From Gonapodya prolifera JEL478 (taxonomy: Eukaryota; Monoblepharomycota; Monoblepharidomycetes; Monoblepharidales; Gonapodyaceae), in assembly GCA_001574975.1 (NCBI GenBank), contig KQ965819.1, forward strand, positions 111,482-175,481: a stretch of 64,000 bases of DNA. The letters are read 5' to 3'. The position numbers and the translations under genes are program-made. Under the pieces are notes generated by a model. The model had not been told where the DNA came from. It saw only the letters and a list, made by a program, of their open reading frames with translations, and ran no database searches. This document shows positions 55,725 through 64,000 of the stretch, piece after piece. Positions within the stretch are counted from its first letter, which is position 1; every line of letters starts with the position of its first letter.

Positions 55725-57340
55725 TGTACTTCGAAAACATAAGAATGCGACACATCTATCGCAAATGTGTTCAATTGTGGGATTAGTATCTGTTTCATTT
55801 CGAGCACTATGAGTACTGTTCCCCCCACCAAAGTGCACCACACCGTTCGTCATCCATTCCCCCTTTCCAACCTTTCCCCATTTTGTCCCTTTTCTGCAGT
55901 GGATCTCACTTCTCAGTCGGTCGGACGTGAGAATCTTCCCAGTTCGGCAGTTTGGCACTCGGCAGCGGGGATGTGAAATGGGAAATGGAGCTGGAGTTTG
56001 GACACTGTGGTGAATGGAGGTGTTGGTTTGATCGTCGATTATTGAAGTGTCAGGGCTCAGATGAATGGGAATGTCAACATGCGGATGAAGCGCTCAACTT
56101 CCTGTCTCCGCTTTCTTCCCCCTTCTACGGTGACATCGGCGTCAGTTGTGGCATACCACGTACGACCGCAGCCTTCCCCCCCTTATGCCCAATTTCGTCG
56201 CGGACCACATCTCACTGCATCTCAGAAGTATCTCTAAGGGGTGGCACCTGCACATTCTATCCACATTGCAACTCTTATTTTGTTTTTGGAGGCAGTCTCG
56301 TGATGCGCCTCTTGCTCTTGCGCAGTGCACGGACTCCCTCCATGCAATCCATGTACACAACTGATGAAGCAATGAATCGGTCGCAGCACTACCAATGTCT
56401 ACGTTACAGAATGCTTGTTCATCAATTTCTGAGCAAATACTTCAAGAATATCTTCAGATTGTAATCACAATGGCAATTTGTTGCTTTAAATGCCAAACAT
56501 GTTCCTCGCCTTTGTTTTTCAAGTTTAAACACTGCACAATCTCACCCAATTTGAACGTGACACACTGGAGGATCAGAGCTTGCGGCGGAAAACATTGTTT
56601 ATGCGAGCATGTCTTGGTATTTGTGGATTTTTCAATCACCATAAAGACGTTGAAGAGGAATTGGTTGCCGCTCTACTCAGAGGTAGATATTCAATCATTC
56701 CCTTAGCAGAGTTTTTGTCCAAGATTGATAGATTGACTTCCTTTGTTTTCATATCTCGGATTCTGTGATGGGCTTGTATGAAGTCTCTGGGAACAGCATT
56801 TGACCTGTTGACAGACATCATAAATCGGTCAGTCATTTTTTACATCGTATGAGATTCCCACTGTGATTTTCGTAGTGCAAGTAAGTAGTTTGATCTCCGA
56901 ATCTGACAAAGCTTTATTCGCATTCTCCAACGACTTCAATCTGAATCGTAGTTTTTAATCTTGAATCCATCTTTGAGGCGATATTTTTTCTGGACTTCGT
57001 GAGTAACCTCATCTTTGGATGCATGACCTTCCATTTTATGGCTGCAATCTGACTATCCATACTCAGACCGTCTTGACGGGGAAATTGTATATTGAGAGAG
57101 TGCCGGGGAGATCCAACCTGATTTTCTCCCCGGCCTGAGTCGGAGTGCCAAGACCTGTGCCAAGACCTCAGACCCCACTCTGGTAGCATTCAAATCACAT
57201 CCATTGGGCCCCAATGTTCAACTTCCAGCCTTTGCAGAAGCCACAACCGAGCCCGTGCTCAAAGGATTGCGATTGCCCCAACTGGATTACGATGTCGCCA
57301 GTCGGTTTTCATATCCGTCCATGGTGACGCTGAATTGGTG
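55725..57340. other. Region without a supported gene
   Basis: A 170-codon plus-strand frame at 55952 and a few shorter ones were examined; none has a recognisable motif, sensible composition or splice pattern. The 5' part of the following membrane protein gene may begin here. Confidence 0.35.
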
Positions 57341-57369
57341 TCATGAGATACATACTGATGCAACCTTGC

Positions 57370-58315
57370 GGGACATTCCGCATTCCGCCCGCCAGCCTTA
57401 CCCGACCTACTAGCCAGACTTGACGCCAAAGTGTGGAGAGATGTACTTGACTGGGGTGCGGTGCAGAGGAGGCGCAGAATGGTCTTTTATTCATGTTTCC
57501 AGTGAGTGAATCGTGTCATGCCCTCCCCCTCCCCAGTCCCCACCTCAGCCCAATCGCTCCAGCAAACTAAAATGTTGTGCCAATTACTTAGATTAATCAA
57601 CTCAGCGGCAATATTTTGCAGTGCGCTGACAATCTGGAACGCGTCTTCTTACAGTTTTGTCATCGCCGCGACTGGTATGGACGCAGTTGTGAACGCGTTT
57701 GTCATTTTTGCGGAGGAGAAGACGAGGGCACAGGTTGCGAGCAAGGTGTGTGACCATGCCATTCTGGAGCCCCGTGGCAGTTGGCGCAGAGTCATGTACA
57801 CTCACGCACCTCTTGTGTATTCCCACTTCCCTTGTGGGGGGTTTCGGACTCAAAGGTGTTTTACTGGTTCTCGCTCTTAATCATATGGCCATCATCTGAT
57901 CCTCGTCCCAGAGAGGCGAAAGGACAACAGATGGGTGAGTTCCTGCATGCTGATTGCCGCATGGCAATGGCGATGAGATAACCTCCATGAGCCTCGATCC
58001 ACATCTCACGGTGCTGACTGCTGAAATTCCAAACTTTAAATTCCTTTAGCCTTCTCATTTCGCTGCTCGTTCCACCTCACGGGGCTTGCGGCGATCCTGA
58101 CCAGAGGGTTTCGCTGCCTTGCTTGCTCAACCATGGGCGATGGCGACGGCGACAACACAGAGCCCATCAATATGCTTGTTCCGTTGCTGCTCGTTCTTGG
58201 CCTTGGGATTGCAGTGTTTGCAATGAGTCATTTCCTCACGCAGGCGTACAATGTACTGGAGCTACCAGTGACAGTACAGCCCAAAAAGAGTGGCAGCCCT
58301 GGCCCTGTTGTCTGA
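57370..58315 (+). CDS. Multi-span membrane protein of unknown family
   Basis: I read four exons (about 57370-57501, 57621-57745, 57856-57932 and 58050-58315) with GT-AG joins; edges may be off by a base. The protein reads LPDLLARLDAKVWRDVLDWG, then IWNASSYSFVIAATGMDAVV and NAFVIFAEEKTRAQVASKVF, which continues as YWFSLLIIWPSSDPRPREAK. The last exon gives FRCSFHLTGLAAILTRGF and a final span INMLVPLLLVLGLGIAVFAM before a short tail ending SGSPGPVV. Three or four hydrophobic helices are likely. A short independent 60-codon frame from ATG 58133 covers only the end. The 5' end is unresolved and I recognise no family. Confidence 0.5.
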
Positions 58316-58710
58316 TAAAATTCATTGTCAAACAATGACCGATGTATGGCTTTGGAGACTGGAGTGATAAGTTCGGTGATTCCATATCGTACAACTATTG
58401 ATAAAAAACACTAAAATAATATTGGTATGATCAACACATAAATAGAGTACACTTCTTCAAATTTATGATTTCAAATGAGTTTCAAATTGAGCGGACATTT
58501 GACATCAAATGATACAGGATTGCTCGTGGAAGTGGTGGTACCAAACTATTGCTCCTTTCACCTCTGACATCCCAGAATGCTTCGAGGGGTACACTACGTG
58601 TGCGACCACTCGGTCCCCCTTTGAGATGACGTCGTTGACAAGGACCGTAAACCAGGCTACATATTCATTCAGCAGACGCTGGACAAATACTGGGATGCGA
58701 TACGTAGGGG

Positions 58711-58885
58711 TCATTTATTCATTTTGTTTGTTTCATAAGAGACGCATATTTTCAGCAGGGTGGAAAAGATTCATGAAGATTTGTTCATTTTGTTTGTTCG
58801 ATAAGAGACGCATATTTTCAGCAGGGCTCGAAAAATTACATGGAGATTTGTTCATTTTTTTTGTTCGATTGATGTATTAGCAGCA
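58711..58885 (+). repeat. Tandem repeat, about 66-bp period, roughly 2.6 copies
   Basis: ATAAGAGACGCATATTTTCA with GCAGGG behind it occurs at 58735 and 58801, 66 bases apart, each preceded by TTCATTTTGTTTGTT-like sequence; a third partial copy starts near 58850. Flanks are AT-rich. Confidence 0.8.
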
Positions 58886-59239
58886 GGACTACCAGCAGTA
58901 TCGACCCCAAAAATGAATACGGAACATTGAGAAGGGTAATAAACCATTTTTTTTCTCGGATAAAAGGAGTAAAGAAAATGGTGGTGGCACAGCCATGACT
59001 CGTACATTTTAGGGAAAGTGCCGACTTTTTTTGAATATACACAACAGCACCAGCCGGTCCCGTCCCCCTTCGAGATGACGACGTCTGCACATCCAAAATG
59101 AAATCAATGCTTCGAATTGAGTGTGGCAGCAACATCGTGTTTGGTAATGCCATCATTTGTTTGTGTGATTTACAATTTTTTTGTGATGCAGAAAAAGATA
59201 AGATATTTTCAGAATTTTTTTCCAGCGTTCTCTTTCATT

Positions 59240-59500
59240 ATCTACAAAGAAGGTTGCAGTGCGGCGGACTCCTTGGCTGCTTCTGCCAGTCTTCGGCAGT
59301 ACGCTCCTGGAGAGGCTTCGTATCTTTCGAGTGACGTACTTGATCCTGTTGAATTTACGATGTCCATGATCCCAAACAGCAAAGATAAACCTCAAGGGGA
59401 TGCTTTGTGGTTAATGGTTGGAGATCAGCCTCGCTTGATGCTCAAAGTCCCAATAAGTATCTCCCTCTATGGATTCGTTGGAGCGAGTTAGGCGCTCAAC
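59240..59500 (+). mobile_element. Fragment of a primase-helicase element (fossil copy A)
   Basis: A short stretch resembles the primase C-terminal region of the larger remnant at 59.7-61.6 kb: the words IPNS, KPQG and a following hydrophobic run with Trp occur in both in the same order. It is only a fragment, truncated on both sides and broken. It is treated as an old copy of the same family. Sequence divergence between the two copies suggests that they did not arise by a very recent local duplication. Confidence 0.55.
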
Positions 59501-59699
59501 TGGGAGAAAACTGTGGTGAGCGTTGCGAGAGGCATTGTAGGTCACTTGTTGTTGAATGAGATACTGGCGTCCGTCCGTGGGGGCTCGTTTGAAAGAAAAC
59601 GTGGTTGTGCCAACAAAACAAAGAACAATTTTTCTATGGGACACAAGATAACAACAATAGAGACACAGCACTAAAAATATGAACCTTAATTGGAGCAAC

Positions 59700-61615
59700 A
59701 AACTGACTGAGGTCCTTGAAAAATTCGATCCAAGAACGATATTGTTCTTGCATATTTCAAAAAAGAAACCAATCAACCCACAACTGCAAAGAACTATTGC
59801 CTCTTGCCATATGACATGGAAAGGGTCAATAGATTGTGCTCTAGAAATAGTTATCTGTGCGAAGTGTTACCTACAGATCTACACAGAAGATTCTACATGG
59901 ACATTGATATTAAGTATACTGACAAAGGCTTTGCCGCTCATTTGTATGAGGAAATTGGCCAAGCTGCAATTGATTTTTTGTTGGACAGCCTATCACAAAG
60001 TCGTTGGAGAAGGAATCACTCTTTTTGCCGAATCGCAAGTCGCTCTCTTGCCCGGACTGCATTTGACGTTGTAAGCGCTTGTATGCCGTACGAGATGGGT
60101 GAGGGGAAGTTCATCACACCCGAAAATGATAGTGTAGTTAAGTACCTCGTATCACTGATTCCGAACAGCTCTCAGAAACCTCAGGGGCATGCTGTCTGGT
60201 GGCTCATTGGAATGGCACTTCGAAACCAGTCGTTGGATGAGGGAGATAGAGACAAGTATTTGTCCGTTTGGATTCGATGGTCCAAGCTCGCTCCTGGCGT
60301 GTACCCAAATGAAGAGAAGGTGTGTCGCAGGGAATGGAACACAATGGAGATCCGTAAGGATGACAGGGTTCGCGCCAAAATTCCCACCTTGCTCAAAGTG
60401 GCCGAAGTGTATCGTCTGGATGTTGTCGTTGGTGCCATGGTTCGCGCCCGCGTCAACTTTGAGCGGCTCTTTAAACTTGATGTCGATCATTTTGACGAGA
60501 TTGACACCTATAGCGACACTCCGAACGGCTACTGCAAGCCATACGATTTGGAGCGGTTTGATATTGAAATAAGTCAGTCACCTATGGGAAGTGGAAAGAC
60601 GTATCAAATCCAGCAAGTGGTGAGGAGCAATGAGTGAAAGCGAATTATCCTTGTCTCGCCCAGGAAGACGTTCAGTCGAGAAAAAGTGCACGAGTTCAAG
60701 CGGTTCATGCCCAATTTCAAGGACTACATGGACCCTGACGTCCAGAATGCGTCGTATAAATAGAAGGTGTTTCCACGCCTGGCTGTTCAAGTAGAGAGCC
60801 TGCATAGGTTGAATGCGATTTGCTCATCTTTTGCGTACGACTTGGTGATTCTTGACGAAATCGAATCCATACTCATGCAGGCAACCTCGCCGACGAACTC
60901 AAATTCGTTGGAAAATTCCAATATCTTGCTCGATCTTGTCCGGCACAGTCGTAAAACAATAGTGGTGGATGCTTTCTTGTCAAACCGAACAAAAAATCTG
61001 TTTTCTATGTTGCGCAGCCGGTTTGGAAAGAGAGTCGGGGTGTCAGTGAACAAAGCCACTTGGGACAAGGACGAGAAATGCGCTGTTGTGCGTGGAATAG
61101 CCAAAAGTCTTCGCGAAATCTCAGATGTTAAGCACAGGTTTGTGAAGCATCTATCTGCTGCTGTCAAGCGGGGGGAAAAACTCTGCGTGGTGGTTGGAAG
61201 TAAAGCATTCAAGGATGAAGTGCTCGAGATCGTAGTCGCCATGATGGGACCTGATTTTGCGAAGCAGATTGCCGAGTATGACAGGCTCACGGACGAGGCG
61301 ACCATGGCTGGGCTCGTGAATGTGAATGAACGGTGGTGGGTCCCCATGTGCGTCTCCTGATATATACCAGTAAAATCACCGTGGGTGTTTCATTCGATAT
61401 CCAGGATGAGTTCGACGCTGTGTACATGTATGGTTCCGTTACGTGACCTATTGCGCGGGCCTACCAGACCGTGCTAAATTTCAACACCCTTGAGGAGTCG
61501 ATTGGAAGAGCAATGTACGACCGGGTGGTGCTCTGGCGAGGCGTACACGTGGCTTTGGTAGATTTGTACCGGATTTTGTATGTACCAGTGATATCGTATG
61601 AAAGGTAAACCATCG
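59700..61615 (+). mobile_element. Broken primase-helicase gene of a large-DNA-virus-like element (fossil copy B)
   Basis: The left part has an archaeo-eukaryotic-primase-like motif (FYMDIDIKY, a DxD pair) and a primase C-terminal region. To the right lies a P-loop (SPMGSGKT) and, after that, a superfamily-2 helicase part with LVILDEIES as the Walker B/DExx box. Primase joined to a UL9/origin-binding-like helicase is known from mimivirus and asfarvirus relatives and kindred elements. The reading frame is interrupted about three or four times, so it is not functional, though long open stretches remain, so it is not very ancient. No capsid gene is seen nearby. It lies between a host membrane protein gene and the DUF726 gene. 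Confidence 0.65.
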
Positions 61616-61669
61616 ATATCGGAACCCCCAAGATAAAATATTCCAATTTACAATTGTCGAAGCAGTCTC

Positions 61670-64000
61670 TCACTTACGCGCCGACGCGCGTTTGAGCTTT
61701 GAAGGCTTCCTCTCGCTCCCAGCTCCCTTGGAAGCTGCAGTGCCCGGCGATACTGGTGGCGCTGATGGACCAATCCCCACAATCCTTTCACGTGTCACCT
61801 TTCCAGTAACAGGGTCCACGATTGGTCGACGATTACCATCGTCTAGTGCTACGTCGTCCAGTTCACCTTCAACGTGGAATCGATCTCGAACCATATCGTT
61901 CAGTGCTTGTCCGAATAGCCCAGAAGTTGATACATCGCGCCGATCAGCATCTGTGATCGTGTCGAGGGAAGGCTCGTTTGAAGTGGATTTCACTGACACA
62001 CCAAGATTGGCCAGGGCTGTTCCCGTCGCTGAAGTTTGATGCACACTTCCACGTCTTCGTAGCGAAGGCAAAACAAGAGTCGGTAGGGTCGACCGAATCT
62101 CGCGTGGTCTCCAGTGCTCAAAATCGATATTCTTTAGGGCTTCGAGCTCAGCAATATCTGAAGCAGCAAGAAATTTCACATCAGATTTTCTTCTCCGATT
62201 TTCGCTGACCATATTTTCCTCACCTTCAGCATTCCACACACCACTCTTCAACCCGTCGGCTCCAATTGCGCTCTCTTTTCCTTTTCCCTCTATCACAGCG
62301 TGTTTCGCCCTTTCCACGACCTCTTTTTGTCGGGCGTCCTCTAGCTCCCCCTTGATTCCATGTAAATGTGCGTGCGAAGCTTTAGACAGTTCGGCGATTG
62401 AAGATAGATCGGGTGATAACGGGCTTAAAGCAGCAGCTGCTTCAGCAAGCGATTCCTGATACTCGTCCTCATCAGCGCGATCAAACCACTCTCGCCACAC
62501 TGGCACGCCGAGTTGTTTTAGAATACGAGGGGTTCGGGCACGATACTCCAAGTGCCCTGAGACTATGTCTGAGACGTCCATGTTCTCGATGAGAGGCACA
62601 TCTAGCACGGGCGCAAGACCGGCGATGTTCCGAAGGCGAATAAGGCTGGCGGATCTGTAAACCGCGATTGAATATCAGTCTTGTAACATTTAGCATCGAA
62701 AACAAATATTGCAAGAACAGATCTTTCCCCGAAACATGACCAGTCACCCATTGCGCGCTTCCGGTGACGGCAGGGCGAAAGAGGCCTTCCCGCATTTCAA
62801 AATGTAGTATGCACACCTATAGACAAGTCCGAGAATCCAATCGTCCTCGTAGAACCCATTCACAAACCGCCCACTGACTGCCAGTCGGCACTTTTCCCAC
62901 TCATGGCGGGTAGCCATCACGGGTGCACCAAAAATGAAGACATCTTCGACAAGATCGAAGTGCCCTCGTTCGGCAAGTTCCAGAAGACAATAAAAGACAA
63001 CTCGACCACCAATAGAAGATCCAATGAGGGTCACTGGGCGACCGCCTTGTGTACGTGCGATTAAAGCATCTGCCAACAACTGCAATGATCGTAAAAATCT
63101 TCAAACTCGGAGTTCAACATCACAATTCAAGGAACTCACGAGGCCTGCCTTTTTCCCCTTCTCCAGTGCAACAGCCCAGGGGTTATCAACCAAGTATCCG
63201 AGTTTGAGCACCGTTTGAGGTAAAGTCAGCCCGTTCATCAGAATACTGAGCACCGTCACATTCAATAGCTGGCTGACACCAAAGCTAAGAACTTCGCTCG
63301 CCAACATGGTGAATGCGTTTCCGAGATTCATCAGAGTTGTTGGGTCCCATTGAAGAGCGTACATCTCTCCCAACGACCCTGGCTGCACCAGCGACCAAGG
63401 CTTTGTGAAATCGGCTTCGCCCTCCACCAACCAACCAGATACACATATCGTCACAGATGGGTGTCGCTGCTGTCGCCAAGTCGGAATGTACGGTGTCGGA
63501 GTAATAGAGTTCGAACGATCTGAGTTGATGGTATGTGCCACCGAGATTTCGGATCCTGTGCGAGAGTGCAACACTGGGCGCCGTGCCGTAACCTCGTCAT
63601 CCGTCAGCTTCCCCTTCGGCTTCTTGACCAGAGATGCCAAATCGATGTCCCCGTTGGGGTCTTCATCGTTGGCATGGTTACTAACAGCAGATGCTTGTCG
63701 AGAGTGGCCTTTCTTCTTGGCTTCCTTCTCCCGTTTTTCGCGTTCCTTCCTTTTCCGTTCTTGCTCCTCTTCCAACTCCTTCTTGAGCCACACGACTTGA
63801 TAAGGAAGCACCCCAACCAACTCGAACTCGTCTACAGCGCCAATTCGACGTTTCATTTTTTGGCCGAGAGAACCACCGCCAACGACAGCACCAGCACCTC
63901 CGATCACGGCCATACCCGTCGTTCCGGCAAGGATGGAAGCAGCACCTGTGCTTATGCCCACCACACCGAAAATGGCTGTGATGCCTGCGACGATCATAGG
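61670..64000 (-). CDS. TMCO4/DUF726 lipase-like membrane protein (5' end outside window)
   Basis: The right part has a hydrophobic, Gly-rich region (AGITAIFGVVGISTGAASIL) followed by a charged KKELEEEQERKRKEREKREK helix and a linker. SVTICVSGWLVEGEADFTKP and MYALQWDPTTLMNLGNAF lead to LIGSSIGGRVVFYCLLELAE, the GxSxG nucleophile elbow, and DVFIFGAPVMATRHEWEKCR. These are the hallmarks of the family (yeast YFL034W type, human TMCO4). The last exon, 62650-61670, adds a helical, Ser-rich tail with FEHWRPREIRSTLPTLVLPS, a motif also found in the repeat protein at 52.6 kb. The tail ends KPSKLKRASARK. The protein is thought to be a membrane-bound alpha/beta hydrolase; its substrate is not known. Confidence 0.88.

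Noticed and set aside
55952-56464. Plus-strand open frame of 170 codons
   Set aside because: No recognisable motif, mixed composition and no clear splice partners; not strong enough for a gene call.
1-64000. CRISPR arrays, rRNA or tRNA genes
   Set aside because: None seen: no regularly spaced direct repeats with spacers, no rRNA-like conserved blocks and no convincing tRNA fold.

Overview
The window looks like nuclear DNA of a zoosporic fungus, most likely a chytrid. Genes are dense, on both strands, and split by short GT-AG introns of roughly 50-110 bases. Several families found here fit that reading: a ring of LITAF-like genes, a Sel1-repeat protein kinase, Cys-rich/SH3 and LRR membrane proteins with fungal-style exon layout, endonuclease V and a Crypton-like tyrosine recombinase. 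Species cannot be fixed from sequence alone. All exon joins given are my own manual reading. Several genes need a one-base change of frame that no intron explains, so either the assembly has indels or some genes are decaying.

Layout. 0-3 kb: the tail of an unknown gene, a small unknown protein and syntaxin-18/Ufe1. 4.8-12.3 kb (minus strand): an LRR membrane protein that looks damaged, an unknown Cys-motif protein, a secreted S33 peptidase and a coiled-coil protein with a Pro/Gly/Tyr-rich tail. 12.9-18.5 kb: an F-box gene, a broken Crypton-like tyrosine-recombinase element, an unknown minus-strand gene and a small membrane protein. 18.7-26.1 kb (minus strand): a kinase fused to Sel1 repeats, an MFS transporter and an aldo/keto reductase. 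26.9-28.7 kb: a Pro/Ser-rich unknown protein. 29.2-33 kb: a large Cys-rich, transmembrane, SH3 surface protein. 35.1-37.1 kb: endonuclease V and ribosomal protein eS27.

37.3-44.1 kb is a duplicated array: four LITAF-domain genes (one a pseudogene) interleaved with two copies of an unknown gene (one truncated). 44.4-49.7 kb holds an F-box-like gene, a short-chain dehydrogenase, an NTF2/SnoaL-like gene with a frameshift and an F-box/ankyrin protein. 49.7-52.6 kb has no gene I can support. 52.6-58.3 kb carries a novel repeat protein, a VOC (glyoxalase-fold) protein and a multi-membrane-span unknown. 58.7-61.6 kb contains tandem repeats and two broken remnants of a primase-helicase element of the kind known from large DNA viruses and related elements. 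61.7-64 kb is the 3' part of a TMCO4/DUF726 lipase-like gene.

Most genes are ordinary housekeeping or membrane-biology genes without shared pathways. Candidate novelties are the repeat protein at 52.6-54.75 kb, which shares an unusual W-x-PREI(K/R)STLP motif with the DUF726 gene 9 kb away, the primase-helicase fossils, the LITAF array and the Cys-rich/SH3 receptor-like protein.
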